This document shows, piece by piece, positions 18,372 through 26,737 of a stretch of DNA of 64,000 nucleotides. Source of the stretch: Hymenobacter metallilatus (GTDB taxonomy: Bacteria; Bacteroidota; Bacteroidia; Cytophagales; Hymenobacteraceae); the NCBI RefSeq assembly GCF_003944705.1, contig NZ_RWIS01000001.1, positions 434,001 to 498,000 of the forward strand, read 5' to 3'. The position numbers were made by a program, and so were the translations under genes. The first letter of the stretch is position 1, and each line of letters starts with the position of its first letter. Under the pieces are notes generated by a model. The model was not told the origin of the DNA. It was given only the letters and a program-made list of their open reading frames with translations, and did not search any database.

Positions 18372-18400
18372 TTTGGTTTGCGCCATTGTCCGTATCTTTA
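18372..18400 (+). promoter_or_regulatory. Promoter for the WG-repeat gene
   Basis: TTTG at 18372-18375, then 17 bases, then TATCTTTA at 18393-18400, close to the Bacteroidetes TTTG/TAnnTTTG consensus. The gene starts 36 bases downstream. Confidence 0.5.
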
Positions 18401-18436
18401 GCAAGTATAGCCGCTGCTTTCCAACCACCGTTGCGC

Positions 18437-19216
18437 ATGAAACGACTTCTGCTTCAGTTGCTGCTGCTACTGGCCGGCGCAGCATCCGTGGCACAAGCCC
18501 AAACTGCCTCTTCCCGCCTGGTGCCGTTCCGCCAAGGCACCCGCTGGGGCTACGCCGACCGTAGCCGCCGCCTGGTGCTGCCCGCCCGGTTTGATGAGGC
18601 CGGCCCGTTTCAGGAGGAAATTGCCTGGGTGCGTCAGGGCCAGTTGTATGGCTACATTGATGGCGGCGGCAACCCCGTAACCCCCGTGCAATACACCCGC
18701 GCCGGCAATTTTCGCCAGGGCCGGGCCACCGTGGAGCTGAGCGGCGAAACCTTTGCCATTGGCCCCAGTGGCCACCGCCTCACCGAGCCCGCCCCCGCTG
18801 AGCCCGAGGAGGAACCCCTGGAGCAGGGCGACGTGGTGCGTAAAGATGGCAAAGTAGGCTTCCGCTTCACGGTGGGCTCGGCCTCGGTGCCGGCCATTTA
18901 CGACGAAATCCGGGACAACTATAACGGGCTGCTGTTTGTGCGCCAGGCCGGCAAGTGGGGCGTGCTTAATGCCAAAGGCAAGCTGGTGCAGCCCTTGCAG
19001 TATGATGCCATCCGCCTCACCGGTAACCTGGTGTACCCGGTGGTGCAGCAAAACGGCCTGTTTGGCTACCTCGATGCCGAGGGCAACCGCCTCACCGAGG
19101 TGCGCTACCTCCAGGCTGAGCCCTTCCTGCAGGATGTGGCCCGGGTGCAAACTCCCGACGGCCAAACCGGCTACCTCGACAGCTCCGGCCGCGAATTCTG
19201 GACCGACGAGCAGTAA
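18437..19216 (+). CDS. Exported WG-repeat protein
   Basis: A 259-residue protein with a signal peptide (about 1-22, AQAQ) and tandem WG repeats, each of about 45-50 residues: GTRWGYADRSRRLVLPARFDEA, GQLYGYIDGGGNPVTPVQY, GKVGFRFTVGSASVPAIYDEI, GKWGVLNAKGKLVQPLQYD, and NGLFGYLDAEGNRLTEVRY. WG repeats form a beta-propeller-like scaffold in the cell envelope of unknown partner. A terminal segment GQTGYLDSSGREFW closes the array. The next operon of TonB-domain proteins starts 108 bases downstream. Confidence 0.85.
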   Translation: MKRLLLQLLLLLAGAASVAQAQTASSRLVPFRQGTRWGYADRSRRLVLPARFDEAGPFQEEIAWVRQGQLYGYIDGGGNPVTPVQYTRAGNFRQGRATVELSGETFAIGPSGHRLTEPAPAEPEEEPLEQGDVVRKDGKVGFRFTVGSASVPAIYDEIRDNYNGLLFVRQAGKWGVLNAKGKLVQPLQYDAIRLTGNLVYPVVQQNGLFGYLDAEGNRLTEVRYLQAEPFLQDVARVQTPDGQTGYLDSSGREFWTDEQ

Positions 19217-19324
19217 CCTCACCCCCGGTTCATGCCGCTAGATGCGCGGAATCCTCCGGGAGAGGGGTGCGTTCTGGAACAACCAGCGTCAAGAGCACGG
19301 GGTCACCCGTATATTCACTATCTT

Positions 19325-20146
19325 ATGCTTCTTATGCTACCCTTACCTATCCTTAACATTCGCCTACAAGCCTGCGCCGAAGACTGGCAGCAGATGACAC
19401 CCACCGAGCAGGGCCACTACTGCGGCAGCTGCCGTCGCACCGTGCTGGACTTCACCCAGGCCACCCAATCGGACCTGGAAGCCGCTTTCCTACATTCCCC
19501 CGATGGCCGGGTATGCGGGCGGTTCCGGGCTGAGCAATTGGCCCCGGCGCAACCGGCGCCCCTGCCGCGTCGCGTGGCGTTGCGGCCCCGGCTGCGGCGG
19601 TTTCTGGTGGCCCTGCTGCTGGTGTGCGGGCTCGGGCTGTCGGCGCGGGAGGCGGTGGGGCAGGTGCGGAAGGTTGCACAAACCACTTCCACGAATAAGC
19701 CAGCCCAAGCATGTCTACAGCAACTGCCGGGCGAAACGGAGGAAATACCAGACAAATCTACTCTCGCGTCTACTGAATCAGCAGCCTCTGCACCTTTGCC
19801 ATTTTTGGGCTCCGTGAAGCAGATGCCTGTTTTCAAAGGCGGTATGGAGGCATTAATGAAATTCATTGCCGCTAATTTTCATCGGCCCGCAGAGGCTCCG
19901 GCTACGCTTGCGGGCAAAGTATTTGTTCGGTTTCAGATTACTGAAACCGGAGCCGTGCGCGACGTGCAGGTGGCGAAGGGGCTGCATCCAGCGCTGGACG
20001 CGGAAGCCGTGCGAGTGGTAAAGCTGCTGGATGGCAAGTTCACGCCCGGCCAGCAGAATAAGCGGCCGGTAGCTGTGGGCTATACCATTCCGTTCACGTT
20101 CCAGAGCACATCAACCACGCTGCCAGTTTCCCGCAAGCGCAAATGA
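19325..20146 (+). CDS. Energy transducer TonB with N-terminal four-cysteine domain
   Basis: A 273-residue inner-membrane protein. Residues 1-72 form a cysteine-containing cytoplasmic domain with Cys17, CGSC (33-36) and Cys64 in RVCGRF, a spacing compatible with one zinc site. One membrane helix lies at about 91-108, followed by a periplasmic linker and a TonB C-terminal domain (about 180-262; GKVFVRFQITETGAV, DAEAVRVV, GYTIPFTF). TonB C-terminal domains contact outer-membrane receptors and pass on energy. ATG at 19325 matches the paralog at 20577 (shared LPILNxRLQACAEDWQQM). It overlaps the next gene by ATGA. The four-cysteine module also occurs in other Bacteroidota envelope proteins to my knowledge, function unknown. 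Confidence 0.82.
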   Translation: MLLMLPLPILNIRLQACAEDWQQMTPTEQGHYCGSCRRTVLDFTQATQSDLEAAFLHSPDGRVCGRFRAEQLAPAQPAPLPRRVALRPRLRRFLVALLLVCGLGLSAREAVGQVRKVAQTTSTNKPAQACLQQLPGETEEIPDKSTLASTESAASAPLPFLGSVKQMPVFKGGMEALMKFIAANFHRPAEAPATLAGKVFVRFQITETGAVRDVQVAKGLHPALDAEAVRVVKLLDGKFTPGQQNKRPVAVGYTIPFTFQSTSTTLPVSRKRK

Positions 20147-20580
20147 ATAGAGTTTTACTACTATTGCCCGTCGTGTTTGCCGGCCTTGTTTCTTACCGCG
20201 CTACGGCCCAAGCCATTCCGGCAAAGAATAATTCGTCCTTGCCAACAGACATCGTTCCAGATGACCCATTGAAGCATTGCTCCGGCTGCCGGTATCCAGT
20301 GTACAAGGATGGTGGCGTTGAGGGCATGCTGTGGGCCATTGGCAAAAACGTGCGTTTCCCCGAGCACCTGCAGAAAGACGGGAAGGTCTTCGTTCAATTC
20401 ACTATCAACGAACAAGGTCAGGTACGTAACGCCGTGGTAAAACAGGGCTTCCGGCCTGATGCTGATTCGGCCGCCGTGCGGGCCGTGCGGTTGCTGGGTG
20501 AGTTTACGCCGGCGCTGGATGCGCAGGGCCGGCCCATTGCGGTACGGCAGACGGTGCCGGTAACGTTTAGCCTGCAATGA
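20143..20580 (+). CDS. Small periplasmic TonB C-terminal domain protein
   Basis: A 145-residue protein with a signal peptide (about 1-23) and a TonB C-terminal domain (about 58-143: GKVFVQFTINEQGQV, DSAAVRAVRLL, RQTVPVTFSL). It has no transmembrane anchor besides the signal, so it is probably free in the periplasm. Two cysteines occur in HCSGCRYPVY. Start and stop overlap both neighbours by four bases (ATGA at 20143 and 20577), a sign of translational coupling. It may form a complex with the anchored TonB-like proteins on either side. Confidence 0.8.
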   Translation: MNRVLLLLPVVFAGLVSYRATAQAIPAKNNSSLPTDIVPDDPLKHCSGCRYPVYKDGGVEGMLWAIGKNVRFPEHLQKDGKVFVQFTINEQGQVRNAVVKQGFRPDADSAAVRAVRLLGEFTPALDAQGRPIAVRQTVPVTFSLQ

Positions 20581-21311
20581 ATATCATGCCTATCCTACTG
20601 CCCATCCTCAACGTGCGCCTGCAAGCCTGCGCCGAAGACTGGCAGCAGATGAGCCCCACAGAGCAGGGCCGCTACTGCGGCAGTTGCCACCGCACCGTGC
20701 TGGACTTCACGCAAGGTACCGAGGCCGACCTTGCCCAAGCATACGCTACCTCTCCCGACGGCCGGGTGTGCGGCCGGTTCCGGGCCGACCAGCTTAACCC
20801 CGCCAGCCGGTTGCGCGCCGGGTTGCGCCCCCGGCAGCGGCTGTTTTTGGCAGCGGTGGTATTGGTGCTTTTGCAGGGTTTTTCGGCGCGGCAGGCCTGG
20901 GCCCAGTTGCAGGCGGCGCACGTGTGCCCGCCCACCTCGTCTAACTTCTTGGGTATGCATGAATCCGGAATACCGACCGGCGGCATGACCTATAAACAAG
21001 GCTCTCAGGCCGATTTTGAGCAATTGGTAAGTGCCCGACTACAGTGGCCAAGCACGGCGCAGGGCCGCCCCCTGAAATCGTGGCGACGAACGGTACGGGT
21101 CCTGTGCATGGTTGATACCGCCGGACAGGTGGTTGCCAGCCAGCTGCTGAGGGCTCACTCGTGGTCGGGGCAGCAACCGTTCCTGACAGAACTGAACCGG
21201 ATACTAGCGCAATTGCCGCAGCCATTTGTAGCGCCCAACCACTACGGCCGCCCCATTGCGGCCCAAACGGTCATGCAATTTACCTTCCGAAAAACGGCTT
21301 CATCCCATTAA
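20577..21311 (+). CDS. Four-cysteine domain TonB-like membrane protein
   Basis: A 244-residue paralog of the 19325 protein. The N-terminal domain keeps all four cysteines (Cys18, CGSC at 34-37, Cys65) and a membrane helix (about 89-105). The periplasmic part (about 150-240) follows the TonB C-terminal pattern with RTVRVLCMVDTAGQV and a final VMQFTF but is more diverged than in the neighbours. Keeping the cysteine domain while the TonB part drifts suggests that the cytoplasmic domain is under its own constraint. Translationally coupled to the gene before. Confidence 0.75.
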   Translation: MNIMPILLPILNVRLQACAEDWQQMSPTEQGRYCGSCHRTVLDFTQGTEADLAQAYATSPDGRVCGRFRADQLNPASRLRAGLRPRQRLFLAAVVLVLLQGFSARQAWAQLQAAHVCPPTSSNFLGMHESGIPTGGMTYKQGSQADFEQLVSARLQWPSTAQGRPLKSWRRTVRVLCMVDTAGQVVASQLLRAHSWSGQQPFLTELNRILAQLPQPFVAPNHYGRPIAAQTVMQFTFRKTASSH

Positions 21312-21321
21312 ACACAGCTGT

Positions 21322-21846
21322 ATGTATCGGCCACTTACTGTATTGGGCGCGTTATGTGCGAGTCTGGCCAGCAGGTCCGCCACGGCCCAAGTAACCGCAG
21401 ACACGACCGGATTACACAGTAAGCCGCTAAATCCAGTGGCCGTTTCTTTGGATGAGGACGGGTTATCAGGCGTTATTACCTTCGAAACATACCGGGCTAT
21501 TGGCAAGGGTGGGCCGGTTACAATGTGCGAGGTAATGCCGGCGTACATCAAGCGGAATAAGAAGGATAGCCTGCAACGCTTCATCCTGGAGAATACCCGT
21601 TGGGCCGACCCAACCGGCAAAATGTGTATCGACGGGCGGGTATTCGTGTCATTCACTGTAGGCCCAGACGGACAAGTGTACCGAACAAAAGTGCTAAAGG
21701 GAATGCACCCGCTCTTTGATGCCGAAGCGTTGCGCGTTGTGCAGCTGCTGTCTGGTCATTTCTCATCGGCTATTTGCGGCGGTGTGGCTCTTGCTCATGA
21801 GATGGTAGTACCAGTTTCGTTTTTCCTGAACTCAATCAATGACTAA
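21322..21846 (+). CDS. Periplasmic TonB C-terminal domain protein
   Basis: A 174-residue exported protein: signal peptide (about 1-22, SATAQ), a charged middle with MCEVMPAYIKRNKKD, and a TonB C-terminal domain (about 95-170: GRVFVSFTVGPDGQV, DAEALRVVQLLSG, MVVPVSFFL). It closes the four-gene cluster, 10 bases after the previous stop. ATG at 21322 was chosen because it starts a signal peptide. Cysteines in the MC pairs (about residues 69 and 100) could form a disulphide. Function inferred only from the domain. Confidence 0.75.
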   Translation: MYRPLTVLGALCASLASRSATAQVTADTTGLHSKPLNPVAVSLDEDGLSGVITFETYRAIGKGGPVTMCEVMPAYIKRNKKDSLQRFILENTRWADPTGKMCIDGRVFVSFTVGPDGQVYRTKVLKGMHPLFDAEALRVVQLLSGHFSSAICGGVALAHEMVVPVSFFLNSIND

Positions 21847-21927
21847 AAGCCAGTTAGTATTCCTCTCTATCCGAAAACCTTCCTATTTTCCCCTCCCGTA
21901 GTATCCTCACTCAACCTCTCCCGCCCT

Positions 21928-23484
21928 ATGATTTTCACGCCCAGCCCCATGCTGCTCAAGCTGCTCTACACCCGCGGCAGCCTGCACAACACGCCCGAGG
22001 GCGTGGCTTTCAGCATTAAAAACCGCCTCGACACCGTGCGCATTACCCGCGTGGAGGCCGTGGTGCTGGACGGCAACCGCATTGGCGTGGAGCAGATTGC
22101 CCTGGATTTGGGCGGCGGCGACGTGCGGCCGGCCACCACCTTCAACGCCGATGCGGCTGGCTTCACGCTGCCAGTAGGACAGTCGGCCACGTTTCACCTG
22201 CATACCGGGCACCTTCCGGAGGGTTTGCACACGGTGCAGGTGCAGTTTTCAGCCGACCCCTTCGGCGACTTGTCGGTGGAAGTGGAAGACTCCATCACTA
22301 ACCTGCCGGCCCAGGGCCACAAAATTCCGCGCTCCGAGCAGGACGATTACGCCGACGACGCCATCCGGGCGCGGCAGCGGTTCGCCGAGGAGTTTTCGGG
22401 TCAGCAGTTCCAGCACCTCAAGCACTACTCCTTCGACGCCCACGACTTGCAGGGCAACTGCGAGCATTTTACCGGCGTGGCCCAGATTCCGGTGGGGCTG
22501 GCTGGGCCGCTGCGCGTGAACGGGGAGCACGCCCAGGGCGACTTCCTGATTCCGCTGGCCACCACCGAGGGCACCCTGGTAGCCAGCTACAACCGGGGCA
22601 TTCAGCTGCTCAACCTCTGCGGCGGGGCCAAATGCACCGTCATCGGCGACGCCATGCAGCGGGCCCCGGTGTTCGTGTTCGATGATGCCCGCGGGGCCCG
22701 GGATTTTGGCCGGTGGGTGGAGGAGGAAATCAGCCGAATCCGGCCCGAGGCGGAAAGCACCTCCCGGGTGGCCAAGCTGCAATACATTGATACCTACCTG
22801 GCTAACAAATTCGCCTACCTGCGCTTCAACTTCAGCACCGGCGACGCGGCGGGCCAGAATATGGTGGGCCGGGCCACGTTTGCGGCCTGCTCCTGGATTC
22901 TGGAGAATTACAAGGGCGCGCCCATTCGCCACTTCTACCTCGAAAGCAACTTCGCCACCGACAAGAAAGCCTCCCAAATCAACGTGATGCGCACCCGGGG
23001 CAAGCGCGTGGTAGCCGAGGCCGTTATCAAGCGCGACATTTTGCAGCAGCGGATGCGCGTGACGCCCGAGCAGCTAGCCTACCACGGGCAGGTCAGCAAC
23101 GTGGGCGCGTTCATCTCGGGGGCCAACAACAACGGCGCCCACTCGGCCAATGGCATTACGGCCATGTTCATTGCCACCGGCCAGGACGTGGCCAACGTCT
23201 CCGAATCCTCGGCCGGGGTGCTTTATTCCGAAATCACGCCCGAAGGCGACTTGTATATCAGCATTACCATTCCCTCGCTCATTGTAGCTACCCACGGCGG
23301 CGGCACCGGCCTGGCCACCCAGAACGAGTTTCTCCGAATGCTGGGCTGCGTGGGCCGCGGTACCGTCAACAAATTCGCCGAAATAGTGGCCGGCGTGGTG
23401 CTGGCCGGCGAGCTGAGCCTGGGTGCCGCCATCAGCTCATCCGATTGGGTAAGCTCCCACGAGCAATACGGCCGGAACCGGTAA
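21928..23484 (+). CDS. Hydroxymethylglutaryl-CoA reductase, class I type, with N-terminal extension
   Basis: A 518-residue enzyme that makes mevalonate from HMG-CoA for isoprenoid synthesis. The catalytic domain spans about 160-518 and has GVAQIPVGLAGPL, the catalytic Glu in TTEGTL (E214), Lys in ATDKKAS (346-347), Asp in GQDVAN (D420), ATHGGGT, and a C-terminal His (H511) before YGRNR. The NADPH loop DAMGMN of canonical enzymes is DAAGQN (306-311). Residues 1-135 are an extra beta-rich domain with no membrane segment, unlike the membrane-anchored eukaryotic form and not a typical bacterial start. A single copy in this lineage would supply carotenoid and quinone side chains. The start ATG was taken because the extension is well conserved in style from its first residues. 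Confidence 0.9.
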   Translation: MIFTPSPMLLKLLYTRGSLHNTPEGVAFSIKNRLDTVRITRVEAVVLDGNRIGVEQIALDLGGGDVRPATTFNADAAGFTLPVGQSATFHLHTGHLPEGLHTVQVQFSADPFGDLSVEVEDSITNLPAQGHKIPRSEQDDYADDAIRARQRFAEEFSGQQFQHLKHYSFDAHDLQGNCEHFTGVAQIPVGLAGPLRVNGEHAQGDFLIPLATTEGTLVASYNRGIQLLNLCGGAKCTVIGDAMQRAPVFVFDDARGARDFGRWVEEEISRIRPEAESTSRVAKLQYIDTYLANKFAYLRFNFSTGDAAGQNMVGRATFAACSWILENYKGAPIRHFYLESNFATDKKASQINVMRTRGKRVVAEAVIKRDILQQRMRVTPEQLAYHGQVSNVGAFISGANNNGAHSANGITAMFIATGQDVANVSESSAGVLYSEITPEGDLYISITIPSLIVATHGGGTGLATQNEFLRMLGCVGRGTVNKFAEIVAGVVLAGELSLGAAISSSDWVSSHEQYGRNR

Positions 23485-23489
23485 CTTTG
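23482..23489 (+). promoter_or_regulatory. -7 box TAACTTTG overlapping the HMG-CoA reductase stop
   Basis: A perfect TAnnTTTG whose first three bases are the stop codon TAA. It lies 60 bases before the next gene. No -33 TTTG in register. Confidence 0.4.
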
Positions 23490-23549
23490 TAGCATGATGG
23501 CGGCCTTCCCGTCGCCTGACAGCCATTACACTGATTTCTTATCTATTTC

Positions 23550-24371
23550 ATGTTTCCTACATTCTCACGTCGTGCTATTCTACGGGTTACTGCAGTAACA
23601 ATGGGGGTGATTTTTGTGGCGGCATACGCAAGCTACGGTCAGTCAGCAGGGGCCGCCATGTCGGGTGGCAGCGGAGCGGGTACACAAAACCCGCTAGTGC
23701 AACTAAACCGCCTGCAACGGGAAATTGATAGAACCTCCCCTACTAACCGGTCAGGCCTGGATAAACTTACAATTCCACCCCAACTATTGTATTACGCTGG
23801 CGGTTGGACTGCGGGCACGGTTTCTCCAACGGCCTCGGCACCGGCTTTACCAGAGCAAGCCATGCGGTACAATGTAGTGCTGCAGCGGTTGGAAATCCAG
23901 GACGCGCACCAGACCACTGGCTTCCGGGTACTTACGCCCGATGCGTTGTCGGGATTTACCGTTGTGGGCCCCGATCATTACACGCACCAATTTGCCACCA
24001 AACCGTACTCTGATACAGGCCGCCCACGTCAGCAAGCATTCTTTGAGGTGTTGGTTTCAGGCACCGTAGAGCTATTGGTTCTCCACGAATTCTATATCCA
24101 GCCAGCCGAGTTTATTGCTACCTACAACATAGAAAGCAAGCCGGAAGAATACCGGCGTATTACCCGTTTATTTGCCGGTGGCTCCGCCAAAGAGGCCGTA
24201 TATGAACTGACCCTTACCAAGGCAGCAGTATTGAAGTTATTCGACAAAGAAACCCGGGCTGAAATAACTGCATACGCCACAGCGAATCATCTTACCTACA
24301 CTGATGTCAACGATGTGGTGAAGCTAGTGACGTACTACAATAGCTCACATCCAGTAAACAGCAAGCCCTGA
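23550..24371 (+). CDS. Exported protein of unknown function
   Basis: A 273-residue protein I do not recognise. The N-terminus has a basic stretch and a hydrophobic segment ending near ASYGQ (about residue 31), a signal peptide. The mature part is mixed alpha/beta with no repeated motif: an aromatic LLYYAGGW at about 79-86, FYIQPAEFIATYNI in the middle and a C-terminal helical section (AKEAVYELTLTKAAVLKLFDKE). It is followed by a strong hairpin terminator, so it is a single transcription unit from the -7 box overlapping the previous stop. Codon use resembles neighbours although A/T content is a little higher. Confidence 0.6.
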   Translation: MFPTFSRRAILRVTAVTMGVIFVAAYASYGQSAGAAMSGGSGAGTQNPLVQLNRLQREIDRTSPTNRSGLDKLTIPPQLLYYAGGWTAGTVSPTASAPALPEQAMRYNVVLQRLEIQDAHQTTGFRVLTPDALSGFTVVGPDHYTHQFATKPYSDTGRPRQQAFFEVLVSGTVELLVLHEFYIQPAEFIATYNIESKPEEYRRITRLFAGGSAKEAVYELTLTKAAVLKLFDKETRAEITAYATANHLTYTDVNDVVKLVTYYNSSHPVNSKP

Positions 24372-24401
24372 CACGTCGTTGCGTCCTCAACCTGTCACAG
24401 C

Positions 24402-24442
24402 AAAAATCCCCTGATGCCACAACTAGGCATCAGGGGATTTTT
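24402..24442. terminator. Strong bidirectional terminator
   Basis: Seventeen-base perfect stem (AAAAATCCCCTGATGCC against its complement at 24426-24442) with a seven-base loop, poly-A on the left and poly-T on the right. It separates convergent genes. Confidence 0.92.
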
Positions 24443-24505
24443 ACTATGAGACTCTGCTCTAGGAGATACAGGGAATTCGCTTACCTCCCATTACTACCTA
24501 AGCAC

Positions 24506-25036
24506 CTAGAGCGGATCGGCAGTTACTTTGAAGCGGGAGTCGGTGCGAATGGTAATGTCGCGGCTGATTGGCTTGCGGATGCGGGCTTCCGTGGACAGCG
24601 TGTAGCTGCTGGCTTTCACGTATTTATCCAGCTTCTGCGTGGTAGGAGTGAGCTGCAGCGTGTTAACACCAGTCGGAATGTTGTCCTGGGAAGCCAACAG
24701 AATCCGGTCGTTGGCGTCGGTGCTGATGTAGAGGCTGATGCTCTGCAAGAAGTCGAAGTTTTCGGAGTTGGGGTCGGTAACGGTGAGGGTGAGGCGGTCC
24801 AGCTTCACGTCTTTCACCAGGTCAGCGCTGGTATTTTCGTTCTTGAACTTCTCGTCCGAGCGGGTGGGTACGGTAATGGGCGTGAGCGGCACTACCTGCC
24901 CGATGGGGAAATTGCTGGAAATCTTTACCGACTGCGAGTCTTCAATGTAAAAGGTCAGCAGCTTGTCCAGCTTGTCGCAGCTGCTCAGGAAAGCCAGCAC
25001 CAGCAGGGCAGGGGCCAGAAACAGGATTTTTTTCAT
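24506..25036 (-). CDS. Small lipoprotein of unknown function
   Basis: A 176-residue protein with a lipoprotein signal peptide: basic start, hydrophobic core and lipobox FLSSC, so Cys20 should be acylated. The Asp at +2 might keep it on the inner membrane by the E. coli rule, though Bacteroidota sorting differs. The mature part is beta-rich with many Thr/Asn/Asp residues (VKLDRLTLTVTDPNSENFDF; LYISTDANDRILLAS) and no enzyme motif. It resembles adhesion-like beta-sandwich folds but I cannot name a family. A -7 box lies 18 bases upstream. Confidence 0.7.
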   Translation of the reverse strand: MKKILFLAPALLVLAFLSSCDKLDKLLTFYIEDSQSVKISSNFPIGQVVPLTPITVPTRSDEKFKNENTSADLVKDVKLDRLTLTVTDPNSENFDFLQSISLYISTDANDRILLASQDNIPTGVNTLQLTPTTQKLDKYVKASSYTLSTEARIRKPISRDITIRTDSRFKVTADPL

Positions 25037-25053
25037 AGGAGTTGCAATTTGTA

Positions 25054-25061
25054 CAAAGGTA
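25054..25061 (-). promoter_or_regulatory. -7 box for the small lipoprotein gene
   Basis: CAAAGGTA on the plus strand reads TACCTTTG on the minus strand, a perfect TAnnTTTG placed 18 bases before the ATG, giving a leader of about 10 bases. Confidence 0.5.
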
Positions 25062-25222
25062 CGAAGGCCCGGTTCTTTTCGGTTTGTTCTGGTAGCCAGT
25101 ACACGAATTGTGCCATATGAACCCGCCTGGCAACTCGTTGGAACCGGAACCGGGACGCCAGCTGCTGAACGTGACGGTGCTGATTTTCGTGTGTTGGCAA
25201 AACACTGTTACACCAAGCGGCG

Positions 25223-25275
25223 CGAGGAACCCGGGCTACTCATCCCATGATGAGCCCCAGATTCCTCGTTTTGCG
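25223..25275. repeat. Degraded palindrome of the GAGGAATCTCG type
   Basis: GCGAGGAAC on the left and ATTCCTCG on the right bracket an inner CTCAT/ATGAG stem. It is a partial match to the long inverted repeats at 40855-41034 (shared GAGGAA/TTCCTC core) and sits between two minus-strand genes. Confidence 0.4.
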
Positions 25276-25322
25276 CGGAAGCGGAATAACAACCCGCTCG
25301 CGCTCCGTCCCTCCTGTCAACG

Positions 25323-26531
25323 CTAGTCCATCATATCGGCCGCGCGGGGTGGGTCGGGCACGAAACCGGGCTGCCAGCTCATGGGGTAGCGCGGGTCCAC
25401 GTAGGGCAGGGCGGCCTCGGTGAGGTAGAGAGGGCGGAATGTATCAAGCATCACGGCCAGCTCGTGGGTTTCCTTCTTGCCAATGCTGGCCTCCACAGTG
25501 CCGGGGTGCGGGCCGTGCGGAATACCGCTTGGGTGCCAGGTAAAGGAAGCCAGATCCACGCCCTTGCGCGACATGAAGTTGCCCGCCACGTAGTACAGTA
25601 CCTCGTCGGAGTCGACGTTGGAGTGGTTGTAGGGGGCTGGAATGGCCAGCGGGTGGTAATCGAACAGCCGCGGCACGAAGGAGCAGATAACGAAGTTGTT
25701 CCCCTCAAACTGCTGGTGCACGGGTGGCGGTTGGTGGATGCGGCCGGTAATGGGCTCGAAATCGTGGATGCTGGTGGCATAGGGGTAGAAGTACCCATCC
25801 CAGCCCACTACATCGAAGGGCGAGTGGCCGTACACCAGCGTGTGCAGCAGCCCGTCTTTCTTCACCCGTACCTCGTACTCGCCCGACTCCCGCACGTCGC
25901 CTTCCACCAGTTCCGACGGCCCCCGGAAGTCCCGCTCACAGTAGGGCGCGTGCTCCAGCAGCTGCCCGAAGTGGTTGCGGTAGCGTCGGCAGGTTTCCAC
26001 GGGGCTGAACGACTCGATGATGAGCAGGCGCACCGGCCCTTCCTCGAAGTGCAGCTGGTGAATAATGGTGCGCGGAATCACCACGTAGTCGCCGGGCTCG
26101 AAGGCCAGCTTGCCCAGCTGGCTCCACAGCTCGCCCCGGCCCTCGTGCACAAAAATCACCTCGTCGGCCAGGGCGTTCTTGTAGTAGTAGTCCATGCGCG
26201 GCTCGGTGGGGTTGCAGATGCTCATGGTCACGTCGGCATTGCCGAGCAGGGTTTGGCGGGCTTGCAGGTAGTCGCCGCCGGTGCTGGTTTGGGCCAGGGT
26301 GCGCAGGTGGGCCGGCTCCAGCGGCCGGTCCTTCAGCAGCTTGGGCGCAAATGGCCGGGGCGTGCCCACCTTGCGGATTTCAGTGGGCGCGTGCCGGTGA
26401 TAGAGCAAGGAGGAAACGCCGTGAAAGCCCAGCGTGCCCACCAGCTGCTCGTGGTACAAGGAGCCGTCGGGCTGGCGGAACTGGGTGTGGCGCTTGCGCG
26501 GAATCTGGCCTAAACGTTGGTAAAAGGGCAT
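25323..26531 (-). CDS. hmgA: Homogentisate 1,2-dioxygenase
   Basis: A 402-residue iron enzyme that opens the ring of homogentisate to maleylacetoacetate in tyrosine/phenylalanine catabolism. The active-site region with the ferrous-iron ligands is visible as WHPSGIPHGPHPG and the following KKETHELAVM, and VYGHSPFDVVGWDGYFYP is another conserved family block. Length fits the short prokaryotic/Bacteroidota form. The start MPFYQRLGQIPRKRHTQFR at 26531 is preferred to a long in-frame extension. Neighbours are not the fumarylacetoacetase genes, so the pathway is dispersed. Confidence 0.93.
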   Translation of the reverse strand: MPFYQRLGQIPRKRHTQFRQPDGSLYHEQLVGTLGFHGVSSLLYHRHAPTEIRKVGTPRPFAPKLLKDRPLEPAHLRTLAQTSTGGDYLQARQTLLGNADVTMSICNPTEPRMDYYYKNALADEVIFVHEGRGELWSQLGKLAFEPGDYVVIPRTIIHQLHFEEGPVRLLIIESFSPVETCRRYRNHFGQLLEHAPYCERDFRGPSELVEGDVRESGEYEVRVKKDGLLHTLVYGHSPFDVVGWDGYFYPYATSIHDFEPITGRIHQPPPVHQQFEGNNFVICSFVPRLFDYHPLAIPAPYNHSNVDSDEVLYYVAGNFMSRKGVDLASFTWHPSGIPHGPHPGTVEASIGKKETHELAVMLDTFRPLYLTEAALPYVDPRYPMSWQPGFVPDPPRAADMMD

Positions 26532-26737
26532 ACGGGTGGGAAATTGCGGGTGGGAAACAAGCGGAGGATGCCGGCTGGAAGATACAAGGTTTGCCGCTGA
26601 CCTACTGGAGTACAACGGCCCATGCGGGCACAAGGTGCCTGATTTTGGCGGCCGTACCTTTACCCCTCGGCCGCCACGGCAACTTTTCCGGCTTGTTTGG
26701 GCTTTTGCCGATGCCTGACCCATGCCTTTCCCCTGCT

